Assembly (NCBI GenBank): GCA_004835665.1
Contig: RBKR01000001.1
Coordinates: 1,798,001 to 1,862,000 of the forward strand
DNA length: 64,000 nucleotides
Source of the DNA: Phoma sp. XZ068
Taxonomy: Eukaryota; Ascomycota; Dothideomycetes; Pleosporales; Didymellaceae
Direction: 5' to 3'
A program made the translations under genes and the position numbers. Each line of letters begins with the position of its first letter. Position 1 is the first letter of the stretch. Positions 21,387 through 33,551 of the stretch are shown piece after piece. The notes beneath the pieces are model-generated. The model saw only the letters and a program-made list of their open reading frames with translations. It did no database searches and was not told where the DNA came from.

Positions 21387-24268
21387 ATGGACGACTTCAA
21401 GCCAGAGCTGCTTCGAGCCCTGCTCGACTGGGTACGTGATGCACAGCCGCTCGCTGCTTGGGGTCCGCACTAACACGCGCTTACCAGGTCAACACCTTCG
21501 ATCTGCCCGGCCGAGTGAACACATGGAACCAGCTCGAGGACGGCCTGATACTATGGCAGATCCTCAACGACATCGACAACGAGTACTTCAGCGAATCCCT
21601 CCCCATATTCGAAGAGACCAACGACCGCCGCCAGAGCAACAATTGGATACCAAGATGGCAGAACCTGAAGCATATCGAGCGCGCCGTATCGACATATATA
21701 CGCGAAGAGTGCGAGCAGCTACCTGTCCTGACCAAGCGCATGATACCAGATCTGAAGACAGGTGCGCGGGAGGGATCGACAATGCTCACAGCGAAGCTGA
21801 CCATGGCTGTTCTACTCGCCGCCTGCTTCTCGCCAAAGAGCAACCAGCGCATGTTACAGGTCATGGCCCAACTGGGCACAAAAACTGCTGAAACGATTGC
21901 TGCTGCCATTCAGGAGATGCAGGCCTTGGACATGCGCATGTCAGATCTGGGCGTAGACTCGGAACTGACGGTGGAACCCAACCTAGCAGGGTACAGAACA
22001 CCTACACGAGCCGTATCCGGGACAGCCAATACCCTTGGACGAGACTTGGAGCTTGAACAAGAAGCTCAACTGGTCGAGGCAAACAAGGACAGGCACGCCC
22101 TAAGGGCGCATGTCGGGAAGCTGCAGAAGGAGCTGGAGACTTCACGCAGCAGGATATCACAACTTGAGGAAGACCTTGCCGAAGCTACGGTGCATCTGGA
22201 CAATCGTGTAGCACAACCAGGCCACTCAGACGATGTGGAGCAGCTACGAAACGACCTAGCGCGCGATCGACAGTACATTGACCAGCTCGAGACCGATCTT
22301 GCCCATGCTAGAGACATCTTAGAGAGTCAGAACAGACGCTTAGAACGCTTCCAGAGCGAAGAAGGGTCAAAGCAAGACTTGCGCGACCAGCTGCAGCTCG
22401 TCAAGGCGGAGCGTGATGATCTCAGCCAACGAGCCAAGGCGAATGAGAATCTCAAGAAGAAGATCGAGACGCTTACAAAAGAGACTAAAAACCTTGAACA
22501 ACTGCGCGAGGATTACCAACAAGCACGAGAACGACTGCAGCAACTGGAGGCTATTGAAGAGCGCTGCGAAGCTCTTGAAAAAGTTTACAAGGAGAACAGC
22601 TCAACACTCGTCAACTGCGAACAGGCCATCTTTGAAGAAAAGGGCAAGCGTACAAGAATCGAGCACGAAAACTTGCTGCTCATGAAGCAGCTTGAGCAAA
22701 CACGAGAGCTCCAGTACAAAGCTGAAGACGCTAAAAACGATCTAGAAGACAAGATACGAGAGCTGGAATCGTCGAGTCATACCGATCATGGTGGCAGCCT
22801 CGAAGAAGAGCTTGAACAAGACGATAAAGTCCCAGAGCCCGACACGTCACGATTGACCGACGGGCGAGTGACTGCTGATACAATTGCGCTGCAACAAAAG
22901 GTCGACATCCTCACAGCGCGACTAAAGAGCCTCGAGGCCGAAACACTGAAGCAAATGACCGAAAACTTGGGTCTACGCTCAGACATGATGGCAGAGAAGG
23001 ATGAGGAAAGCCAGAAGCCGTTCTTCGAGCAAAATGAAAAACTCCAGATGGCCGAGAATGAGCTGGAAGAGCTCCACCGGAGGTTGCGAGAGAAGGACCT
23101 GCAGATGGCTGAGCTTCGCAACGAGCTTAACAAGAAATCAGACCTTGACGACGAAATCAAATCAAAGGTCATCTCAGCGGAGCATGAGCGAATGTTGGCC
23201 TTGCAACAACGGACGAATCAGAAGCTTCGTGACTTGGAACTCGCGAACGAAGAGAAAGCAAGCCTTTTACGAGCCGCGTTGCTCGACCGCGAGCATCTAT
23301 CGCCTGAGCTACTCGAGCTGAAGAGGGCAGAGACCCTGAAGCAGGTCCGTGATCAGATACACTCGGTTGTAAGCGCGCCAGCAGAGACGCTGCCAAGTAT
23401 TCTGGACACAACATCATCAGAGATTGCGGAAACGGTACTCTCGTCGGAAGCAGCGCTCGACAAAGCGAAGAAAGTAAGCATCAGCCAAAGCCCCCACACC
23501 AAGTCACCCAGTTCCGCGTTTGACGTAGCGGTATCGACGATGAAGACACGGCAGCGCCTCGATCCGTCGTCCTCTGCCGCTACGCTTATTCCACCAGCAT
23601 CGCCAGACAAGGGGCATCTGGAGAAGAAGAACTCGCTATCTAAGGTATCGACTTCATCGCCTGGCATGGGGCAGACTACTTGGGGACGCGTAACACAGTT
23701 GGTCTCGCCGAAGAGAAGACCGGCAGCTGTAAGAGCTAGCACTGAGTTCTACTCTGGGTCTAGCTCAGACAACGTGGCAAGTTTGTCCCTCGCCTGGCGG
23801 CGAAGAAGTATACTCGATTCTGGCATTGTTTCTCTCTCCTCCCTTAGTGCCCAATCGCAGGAGAACCACCTGCTAATGATCTGTACAGGATCTCCAAGAG
23901 CAGATAGCCACAAACAATACTTTGCGGGAACAGCTAGCATCAGCGAAGAAGGAGACGGCGGAGAAGGGCTCGGTACGTACTAAGATGAACGATTTCGCAT
24001 GCATCAATTGACATGCTGCAGGTTGAACTTCAGCAAGAGGTTGAGAGCCTTCGCCGTGAGAACAAGCTCATTACCTCCGCGTGGTACGATATGACCATGC
24101 GCCTCCAGAGCAATACCGTCGTTCTGCAAAGGAAAAGCGAGGCACCCAAGAGTTGGTTGGGTAAGCAACGGCTAGCTGTCGGGGGATCGAGTAGCCTGGT
24201 AAGAGTTTCGCTTTGAGTATCCTAGATCGCTGGAGCAATTGCTGACTCTATGACAGGGTCGACGGTAG
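21387..24268 (+). CDS. Hook-family dynein adaptor
   Basis: Predicted exons 21387-21431, 21488-23728, 23889-23972, 24022-24198 and 24257-24268 give 852 aa. Residues 1-150 are the Hook domain (calponin-homology-like): LLRALLDWVNTFDLPGRV, then LEDGLILWQIL. This domain binds the dynein light intermediate chain. Long heptad-rich coiled coil covers about 190-640. A Ser/Pro-rich hinge follows, then a C-terminal cargo part (ITSAWYDMTMRLQSNTV). Fungal Hook (HookA) links early endosomes to dynein through the FTS-Hook-FHIP complex. The donor at 23729 (GTAAGA) was chosen because it is in phase with DLQEQIA after 23888. A weaker donor at 23774 would also keep the frame and add 15 residues. The last exon codes only GRR and the stop. 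Confidence 0.9.
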
Positions 24269-24709
24269 CACCCTCTCGACCCGGCACGATCTATGTTCCC
24301 GTTCTCCCTGTTCATTGCACGAACCCTGGTCAAAGATGGTTTTATCGTAAATGGACCCGTGTTGACGTCCTGAGAAACGAACATTTTACTTTGTCATTAT
24401 ACCCTGTTGGCATTTGCATGTAGCGAGGCGCATTGTGTCCTAGACGAGAGGTTGAGTTGGCCTTGATGCCGAAACAGAACGAGCTGGTAGACATGTGTAG
24501 ATGTACAGCTTGCATATGCATTCGACATCAGTCCTGTAAGATCGATGCACAATATCTGCCAGCGTTCAAACTGTCGCAATCTACCCTATCATTCCCAAAA
24601 GGCTTCTTTCACGCTCGTCCCCCGACCTTATGGCACAAATTCCACCCACACATCAGTGACTCCACCCGCTCATCTTCCACTCTCTCAAAATCCTCATGCA
24701 GATAGCTCC
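24269..24709. other. Intergenic region
   Basis: A 441-base stretch after the Hook stop. It contains its 3' UTR and no feature that I can support. Confidence 0.45.
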
Positions 24710-24897
24710 TCACCCGACCCACAATCCCCGCCTGCCTATCAAGTAGTACACATCGGGCCTCATCTGCGGCTGCAGCATCACGCGCCGCGCTATCTCCTCG
24801 TATACTCCCTGAGTATCAAGTCCTACCAACGCCCCCGCCCGCCGATAGCCGAGCAGCGCCATATGCGCCAGAACAGAATTCGCTTTGTGATAGAATG
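24710..24897 (-). CDS. Possible last exon of an unrecognised gene
   Basis: A 188-base segment with exon-like properties on the minus strand. It starts after an AAAG acceptor with a CTGAC branch point about 18 nt upstream and codes 62 codons (AFYHKANSVLAHMALLGYRR, later DTQGVYEEIARRVM) to a TGA. I recognise no family. Candidate upstream exon sequence lies at 25090-25310 on the same strand (RFATNRDTSFFTAFWGDM, followed by a GTATCT donor), but the phases do not join simply. It may be a gene with another exon between, a pseudogene, or chance. Confidence 0.3.
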
Positions 24898-25720
24898 CTT
24901 TATGGGAGGGATGTATGGTCAGACAAGCGCAATGATTGCCAGATAAGACTTAAATCGTCCGGGACGAAGGTGTGGTCGGGTTTCGGGTCTGCGTGGACAA
25001 AAGTGCGCTCCTAAGCCTCGAATGACCTTTCAGAGGAATATTTCCGTATAACCTGGTATAAGCTGGCGTGTGACACGGAGGAGATACCTGATCCGTCATT
25101 CTCCTCTGCATATCTCCCCAAAACGCTGTGAAGAATGAAGTGTCTCGATTGGTAGCGAATCTAGCGTTTAAAGCAGGTGGGATGTGTGTGGTGCAAGGGG
25201 AGCGTCTCGTGCGCGAACAAACTCGAGCGGTGAGTCTGGCGCCCATCTGGAGAAGTATGGGTACCCGGGGACCGTTGTAGCAACCCCAGTTGGCGAATTT
25301 TCGCATAACCCTTCCTTATCCTGGCCGACATGCGATTCTGGTGGTGAAGGAGGAGCTGAAGTGGGTTCATCGGTGCGCTGGGCTTTCTGGGACCCCTGGC
25401 CGCAACAGACCGTTTTAGTATTTGAGGTGTGATCAGCTCGAGTGGTGAGTGCGAATTCTTTTTGGAATAGATGAGCGTGCCAACGTATTGTGATGTAGGG
25501 ACATTGAGACGAGAATATCAGTTGCATCAGACTGGCAGTTGCACTTGTGTATTGGCAAGTATCCAGGACTTCCCAAGGTGTAACCTGAACACTCGCCTGC
25601 ATATACTGTGTTGTTTGGTATCCAGAAGCAAGGGTAGCAGTTCGATCTTGCAGTCAGAAGGATCATCTGAGGTAGAAGGGAATTTTCAAGGCAAAAGTTG
25701 ACACATCTAGATTGTGGGAT
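24898..25720. other. Region with possible undefined exons
   Basis: An 823-base stretch between the exon-like segment and the CorA-like gene. Minus-strand frames at 24950-25306 and 25168-25602 overlap. Parts (Pro/Ser-rich TSAPPSPPES, and FFTAFWGDM) look protein-like, but I could not build a consistent gene. The rest is unassigned. Confidence 0.35.
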
Positions 25721-27359
25721 TCAAATGGAAGCTACAGTTGCGCCGGCATCATATGCCTTTTCGTGGTCAGAGCGCATGATGTCCGCGTCCTTTCTCCTCC
25801 TTCCCACTATCGTCTTCCATCCCAACCACCCACGCTCGCCCTTCCCTCGCGCTGGCAGCTCATCGACCAAACGCCCTCTCGCGTCGTAGTACCACACACG
25901 CCAAATGACAACTACAATGACTGTCAAAGGCACCGCAATGATCCACAGCAGCCAGAAGTCCTGTGATACACGCACGTGAAATGGTGCGTCGTCGTCCAAC
26001 TGTATGAATTGTGAACCGAAAATCCCAGCGACCGTACTCAATGGCATGAAAATAAGGGTCATAACTGCGATAGTCTTCATGCTCTGATTCTCAGACTGCA
26101 TTATCCGGCTGTCCCCTACCGTGACGAGGTGGAAAGAGAGCTGGATGATGTTCGCCATGCGCTTGTCCAAACTTGTCAGTCGGCGTTGAGTGGATTGAAA
26201 CAATGTCTTGCGATATTCAAGTGCCTGACTCGTGAACTCTTGAGCCGGTTCAGGATGATCGCCAATCGCTGCTCGATGGTGATGTCGCAGACCTGAAAGC
26301 GTTGCAAGCGCAGAGTCGCAGTTCTCACGCAAGTAAGTGACGTGCTTTGCGAGATTGTGGAGACCAGTGAAGTGGTCCCGAGGCAACAAATTGGCTTTTC
26401 CGGGTGTTGTTGCTAGCTCTAGGGTTTGCTAATACACTGTCAAACACATTCAAAAAACAACTTCTAAGATATGACTCACCGTTTCTATTTCACCAAAAAC
26501 ATGAGATATCGCCCAACCGGTCTGGTCGAGCAGCTTGTACATTTCTTCTAGGACGATTTCCAGCAGAACATATGGGTCTTGACATAGATCGTCGCAGATT
26601 GCAACATCTTTGAGCTTACGGAACCGTTCGCCCAACGATTGTGGTGCACCGAAGCAGAATAGCTCTACTAACGGCGTTGTAGAAGTAGCAGTCATGGTCG
26701 CATCACTACTCGAAGTTCTTGTGCGGCTCGGCATCCTTGGTGGACATTGCTGATTTCCCACTTTCAGGACAAACCCAGGTTTCAGCCAGTTAAAGTCCGC
26801 CTGGCTTTGCCTCTGTGCGTTGATGAGTGTTTGTTCAGACCCACTGCTGTCTAGTGCAGTTCTTTGCATATGGACGATTCGGCTTCCTTCAACGGTCACT
26901 GTTTTACAGAGGAAGTGAAACCATACATATGTTGTGCCGTCGATGTCCTTCTGCGCCGCAAAAGACTGGGAAACATTTTGCATACTCTCGGCGATGAAGG
27001 CGCTGGGAATCTTAAACTTCTCAAACAGCCTTGACAGCCCGTCGACAGTCTCTGGAGAAGAAATGTCTCGTGGAGCAAATCTACAGGATTTAGCTTCACG
27101 CCAGGCGCTGTTGCAATCGCACTTACATCACTCGGACAGTTGCTGGATCCAGCGCCTCCAGCTCGTGTACAGATTTGACATTGCTCCTCTCAATGCCATC
27201 TTGGTTATTCCGCGACCACTCGAACAGATGCATAGGCAATCCAGTACTGCCATCCTTACTTGTTGCATCAATCGACTTTGGACCGTGAGCTTTTGAGACT
27301 CCTAACTTGAAGGCCTCGAGTGGTTTAGGATCGGCTGTCAAACTTCGAAATGTAGCCAT
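25721..27359 (-). CDS. CorA/ZntB-like divalent metal transporter family protein
   Basis: Exons 27359-27127, 27080-26480 and 26416-25721 give 509 aa. The N-terminal two thirds are a soluble alpha/beta region (MHLFEWSRNNQ, YVWFHFLCKTV) and then a long helical stalk (LDKRMANIIQLSFHLVTVGD). Two membrane segments follow near the C-terminus (MTLIFMPLSTVAGIFGSQF and FWLLWIIAVPLTVIVVVIW), with a short basic cytosolic tail. This is the CorA superfamily layout. The pore signature GMN of bacterial CorA is replaced by GIFGSQF, as in the fungal CorA-like subfamily, so metal selectivity cannot be inferred. It probably acts as a pentamer in a plasma or organellar membrane. Introns are 46 and 63 bp. The 3' intron acceptor is chosen at AGAG so that TTPGKANLL joins in phase. 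Confidence 0.85.
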
Positions 27360-28690
27360 GTTAACAAGCTATCACAGGTAATGATGGTGACTATCCTGCA
27401 ACACCGATCCCCTGGGATAGCTCTGATACTGACAGTCGTTCAGTTCTGCACGGACCGTCTGCCCCTTGTGTTCGCGTGCTCTAGGCTCATGCACCCCTGC
27501 AGTAGGTAGCTGAAGCGACAGGATTGATGATCGTCCTTGATACACCCCGCAGCGAGTCCACCTTCAGCTCCGGTCACAACGCAGAGCGCAGCCATGCTAG
27601 CTGAGCTAAAGGTAATTTGTTCCAACCTCTCTCGTGCAACTTGGTGGAGACGTAGGCGCTTCTTGTTCTTAAAAGAGATTGTGGCGCAAGGCTGAAGAAC
27701 GCCAAGATTCCAATCAGGATACACTGCGCTTTGGACCCCATTTGCAACAACCCTTCAGGAACGCGAGAAAGCGAAGTGTGTGCGACCAATGAGATAAAAT
27801 GGGGGCCGAACGTCGACCAGGATCCTCGCATGCATTGCAAGGAGCAAGTAGAAATGATTTGCAAGGTCAACACATCAATGCTGGCCACAAGGCTGAAACG
27901 GATCATTGCATAATTATGTCAGCTACGGTCACTGAAGAGGGCGTAACATCACGGACAAATACCCGAATGATGCAACTATCTTAGATCTGGCGAGCCATTG
28001 GCAGAGACTGACACGGACACTAGCGGCGATCAATTGATAGCTGCCGTCGTTCGGCTGTAACCGAACATTGGATTGGAATTATCACTCGATGGTTGGCTTT
28101 TGAGGGTGATGGCCACCGACATGGGTTGAGTCACATACAAGGGTTGGCGAGAGCTGGTGCAGCCCTCGGTTCTGCAGCTTTCAGCCCTTCCAATATTAGC
28201 GAAAATAATCCAATAATGACAGGACAAGACCGTGTGACATGGCTTCCTGTACGCTGTGGGGGCGGAGAACCTCATATTAACTCGTTACAAAAAGTTCCAC
28301 ATCGTAAAGGACACCAGAACGAGCGACTCTAGTCTGTTGTGGTTGGGCTTTGGTACCATTCGCGGCTCGCGAGAGAAACACAAATTATCAATCGGAGGCC
28401 GACTCTTCAAGGGGCTTCTGTGGCATGAACGCAGTTTTCGACAAGATCTTATGCAAATGGCAACTGCCGAAGCCACGATAGCCCATGTGGTATTTTGGAG
28501 CGGTCGAGGTCTCCTGACTAAGAGATCTTCATAGGAGGGCTGCCAGGATTAGGCACACAATGTATACACAAGCGCTGGGGGCGAAACAAACTTGCAGTAT
28601 TGGCGTTTGTAGTAATCTTTCTCGTCACACATGCTAATGATAGATCATAAATCATATTAAGGCTGCGGATCTTCCAGCTTGCGAAATTAG
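27360..28690. other. Divergent intergenic region, no gene recognised
   Basis: About 1.3 kb between the CorA-like gene (minus) and the HET-like gene (plus). It contains both promoters. Frames up to about 110 codons occur on both strands but overlap each other and lack motifs. The A+T content rises toward 28.6 kb. Confidence 0.45.
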
Positions 28691-31600
28691 ATGGCCAAGT
28701 ACAGCTCAAATAAATTCTCATCGTGGACGCCAATGTCTCTGGTTTGAATGGTATGTCTTTCTGTTAATTCCTGCGGCAAATCTGTCTCTGACATTACTTA
28801 GGCATACGCTGCACCTTCTCCACACGGCGGTGGCTATATTCCTAACGGCAGTGCATTTGTACAAGTCAACTCAAACCCCCCTGTTCGTTATGTGACCGCT
28901 CAGCTTATATTGTAGCCCCTAACATATCTCTAGTATCAGACACCCCACGGCGGAGGCTTCATACCAGGCTCGGCGTATCAATCAGTCCCAGTAGCTACTC
29001 AGGGCCGACCCGCACACGGCGGTGGTTTTATTCCAAGTACTAATCCAGTCTTTGTGCAGCCTCAGCCCTTTGAGGCACCAAATCCTATCTATAAACCTCA
29101 ACTGGTCCTCTCTGCCCAAGTATGTATTGTTTGTTTGTTTATCCTTCGCTGAGTTCACATGTGCAGGAGACAACGAAACCTTACCCGCCCCAATCAGGTC
29201 AATATATTCCGAAACCGAATCCACTAGCTCAACTGTGTTCTTGTCTTCGTTGAGTAACCTCCCGGAGTATAGATATGGTTCGCAACATGGCCGAAGCGTC
29301 GGTCGAGGAAGTTTCGAGCCATGAGAAGCCTTATGCTCCGGTACAGCTCCTGTGTTCACCCAAATGATGGAACATAACGCTAATTGCAAGTGGCAGTACA
29401 TTCCAATGAAGCTGAAAGGCTACAGGCATTGGTTTGACCCTTACACATCGTGGAAATGGGGGTTTCCGAATGCATATCGTAGGTTCTCCAGGAACCTATC
29501 AAAAATCTCCTGATTGACGACAATAGGCAAGCCCGGTTGGGGTTACCAAAAGCTCGCACAGCATCGTCACCGGGATGTCTTTGAGCGCGAATGGGTAGGC
29601 GACTACGATGATCGTGAGTACAGTATATGTGTACCAAAGTTCTACAATTAACTATCATAGGTTACATCTCGTCATGGGACGGCAAGATATCTAAATTGGT
29701 TGTTCAAGCTGTCGACGATATCTATGACAACCACATTACATCCACGTACCGTCGTACATTCATCCGCAACATCGCACCGATGTATTTGAGATTGGCAAAT
29801 TGGCCCTTCAATCATGTAGATCCTACCAAGAATGATGGCAAACCTACAAGTGAAGGTAAGATGTCCCAGCGTGTGTCAAATTAACCTACTAACAAACAAG
29901 CAGATATGCCAATGCTCTGCCTCAAATGGTTCATCACGTCTCTCGCAATCACATTTGTGGTAAGCTTTAATGCCATAATCTACTCACCTTCCGGTCTCAC
30001 AAAAATCTAGGTATCCAGCCCAAGCCCCGCCACACTTCCACCTCGAAACGGCGGCTGTTACGATCCGGTACCGTATAAGTACTATGGATACCCCAAAGTA
30101 GCACGAAACATTATGGAGCTGGATAGTCCGAGGGGCCGCAGTGATGTGAATCCTGTTGCTGAGCGCGTCTTGCGACCTCGATACCTTTGCTTTCTTCGGG
30201 AGTCAGGCGAGCCAGCCATGATTATGAACGTAGAAGACTGGATCACGCAGTACAAGTCTGAGCAGAACCTGTCATACGTCTTCATTGCGTATACTGCAGA
30301 GCAATTCCAGACTAGCGAAGACCTCATGGCACTGCACCAAATGGCTGATGCGGCCGCTCGTAACGCCGGGGTGATGGCTTACTGGGTTGGTTGCTCTTGT
30401 ATGCCAGAACCAGACCAACTTCAAGAAGACGTAAGTCAGTGCGGAGTTGTGTTGAACTTTGCTGAATTCCATCAGGTCTATCGAATATGTGATGTGATAC
30501 GAGGTGCACACTCTCTAGTCATTGCGGTTGGGCAACCAACGAATGACAGGCGGGGCATCGATACCGCCGACCTTATGTTAAAGCAATGGGGTAGACGTAT
30601 CTGGACCTTTCCAGAAGTTTTGCTAGCACCTGCAGGCAAGGATATCAAGGTATACCAGCGTGGCGGGGATCTCAGGCAGCCATTGCGCGTGCCGAAAAAC
30701 CAATTTGCAGGCAGGGTGTGGAATGAAGACGGGCAGATCGCACGCCAGGTTAGACTTACCTCCACAGCCTCTTTGATCAAGTGCTAACAGTACAGCTCAT
30801 TGATCACTACGAAGGAAGCCTCATCTTGAATCAGCTCGAACTGGTCACTCTTGCGCTGGAATGTCTCCAGAAGCGAGACACTCACCAGTACCTCAATGGA
30901 GATCACAGCTATGCTCTCATGGGTCTGCTGCGCATTCGACCCAAGATCGATCCTACAGATACCGCCTTTCAAGCTTTCGCACGGTAATGACAGGACTTGA
31001 CTTCACCTACCTTGACCCATGCTAACCCACACAGTCTTTCTCTAGCAAATGGCAGCGATCAACTCTTGGAGCGCCTCATTTGTGTGCTCCCTAAGACCCC
31101 GAACCAGCCTTGGCATTCAATGGACGACGCTTATGGTGCTAAGCTTTGGGATATTCTACCGGAGGGGGTTGAGATCGCTGGCGTTGGCCACGATGACAGC
31201 ATCATACTGGATGGCTGCCGTGCCGCCAACGTGCGTTGGAAGTCTTTTACCCCCGTCGCTAACACGCGCCGCCCATCCTGGAAACGGTCCATTGCAGAAG
31301 CATTGCTGCGACTTGGCGGGTTTACCTTTCTCATCGGTATCGTGCTTGTCTCCATACCAAGCTATTCCGGTATCCCAGGGCTGTCACCCATTCAAGGTGC
31401 TGGTGTCTTCCTTATTATCTACTCGCTTCTACTCATGTTTCTCTCGCCTTGGTTGCTGCGAATGCTCTATCTCGGTAAGTTCTGGAATCAGCAATGCTGG
31501 TTCTTTGGATTCGAGGGCTACATGCCTCTTGAGACCATTGAGGCACAGATCTTTGGTGGTAGGCTAGGCCGGCTGAGGTGGACGCCATATGCGAGCCCAC

Positions 31601-32059
31601 TGTCACGACATCATAGGAATGAACACAATGAGTGTGTTGCCGATGATCCGACCACGGACCCTGAGATCAAGGCCTTGGTCGAGAGATGCAAGCACGCTGG
31701 ACCGGGTGAGCAGAGGTTGTTTACATTGGTGGATACAGGTACATATTTTTGCTCCCTATTCTCAGGTATAGAATTTCTGACAGAAAATAGGAAACATGAC
31801 CGCAACTCTCTTCCTTGCCGCTCGCCCACCGACCTGCTTCCTGATGGCAGGCTCCGAAGGCGGTATGAAGCGCATCGTCGGATGCTCATATGACTGGACG
31901 ACTGCGACAATGTACCGCGAGACAGTATTGCGCATGGAAACTCAGTTTGAAGATATGATGTTGCGTATTGGGCGTGTCAAGATTGGATTTAGGCGCGAAC
32001 AGCATCCACTAGCACCTTTGACTCATGTCGGTGAGGCAAATGGCATGAGAGTGGAGTGA
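28691..32059 (+). CDS. HET-like multi-exon membrane protein with HGGG repeats
   Basis: Well-supported exons: to 29478, 29527-29613, 29661-29855, 29904-29959, 30011-30430, 30476-30748, 30796-30983, 31035-31738 and 31791-32059. All are in phase with introns of 45-52 bp. Probable 5' exons 28691-28741, 28802-28882, 28934-29119 and from 29167 code a Pro/Gln-rich head with three HGGG(Y/F)IP repeats. Joining to the conserved MMEHNANCKW block near 29370 is ambiguous. The middle carries a region related to fungal heterokaryon-incompatibility (HET-like) proteins (YVFIAYTAEQF, VYRICDVIRGAHSLV, QWGRRIWTFPEVLL). Two membrane segments follow (about 31310-31470), then a conserved tail (MTATLFLAARPPT, RETVLRMETQ). 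I know this as a widespread fungal family of unproven function, often misnamed. HET-like domains act in allorecognition or cell death; for this protein that is inference. Confidence 0.75.
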
Positions 32060-33551
32060 TGAACTTTTATTTTCTTCCGAACAAACAGACTTGTAGTTAG
32101 TTTACGAGATACCACGTAATGATCAAAATGGCGATTATTTGTCGCATACCCAACAAGTGTCCGACCTGCCATCACGTCCTGTTGCGGCCCGAGATATAGT
32201 CCGGTCTACAACACGGTGACCATGTCTCCATGAGCATGATGAAAGCTCCAGGCTCGGCGGTAATCCTGCTCGAAGAGATACATTGGAATTTGGTAAAAAC
32301 GTTAGGTGTGTGTATCCTTCATATACTCTACTGCAGCTGATACGAAGCTGGTTAGGTTCTGGAGCTGTGCGCAAGCCTGCCATATGACCCCGAACTGTAC
32401 GTCAACATATCGGCAGATGTTTGAGGTAGGATGCGTAGACTGGTGTGGAATATGCACGATGACAAATGCAATATCTTTCGGGATGGTCCTACTTTGTGAG
32501 CATATGTGACGTTGGCAACGAAGATTACTGAGTACAACACGTCATTTTCGAAGCAGTACCAGTATCTATCTAGCGTGACTTACAAGCGTTCCGACCCATG
32601 GTTAGAAAACATGATGGTGCTTGAACTTCGTGTCCTCGGTATCCAGTTCAAAAAGGGGAGCCTTTGGCATTATAGTTGAATTATCGTGCAGCCAGATGTT
32701 TTGACAATAAGACAGCCGATTTCACATGAAGAGAAGGAAATGTACCAATATGAGGAGATTGAATTGTGTGATAAACCCTCGAGTACTTTTCTCCGACCGC
32801 TGTCGAGAACGAAAGGGTCCAATCCTTCACATAGGCGGTAAAAGGATTACGAGACCAACAGCTATATAACATTAAACCCTCCCCCTTTTTTTCTTCTGCC
32901 CTTGTTACGTCAATGATATTGCCGCCTGCAAAATTGACTTGGAGCATTCTATTCCACGCATGCGGCAGCTCACTTTGTGAGACAATCTCATGCTCACATG
33001 TATCGACATAGAATGCTTTGACAGTCCGCTATCCCAATGGACTTTATGAATAGTGAGGAATGAAAAAATGAGTCCACTGACTCTGGCGAGTTAGAAGACG
33101 TGACCGTCGACCGAAGAGTATTGAAGGCGGAATATGGAAAAGGAAGTGAGACTGATGAAGACGCCAATATGTTCAAGTTCAACCGGAATGAGTGCATGTT
33201 CGCTAGATAGACCTTGGTCGGTCGAGCCCCCAAAAAATGGTAAGGTTTATTATAAGTGCAAAAGAGCACCGCAAAAAAAACAGGGGAGATCCTTGTAAGA
33301 CTAGTTTATTAAGAATTACGAGATTCTTGATACTCTCCACTCCATTCTACCCTTCACCAGTCGATATATCATGATCTCCTTCTAGCGTTTCTATTTTGAA
33401 CATCATCGACTCTCTGACATCTCATACCGGCTAGGTTCCATGGCCTAGTGTGCGTACAGGGCCGGTATCGCGATCACGATACCAAAACTTTCCAATGTTG
33501 GCTTCTGGGAGAAGTCGGTTGAAACTTGACCGCGTGAAATGAACCATACCG
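32060..33551. other. Convergent intergenic region
   Basis: About 1.5 kb between the ends of the HET-like gene (plus) and the six-cysteine secreted protein gene (minus). The composition is A+T-leaning and no frame has family content. I see no RNA gene or transposon end. Confidence 0.45.

Noticed and set aside
29479..29526. Apparent stop and double frameshift in the HET-like gene
   Set aside because: A 48-bp GTAGGT...AATAG intron with a TTGAC branch removes the stop and joins NAYR to KPGWGYQ in phase, so no frameshift is needed.
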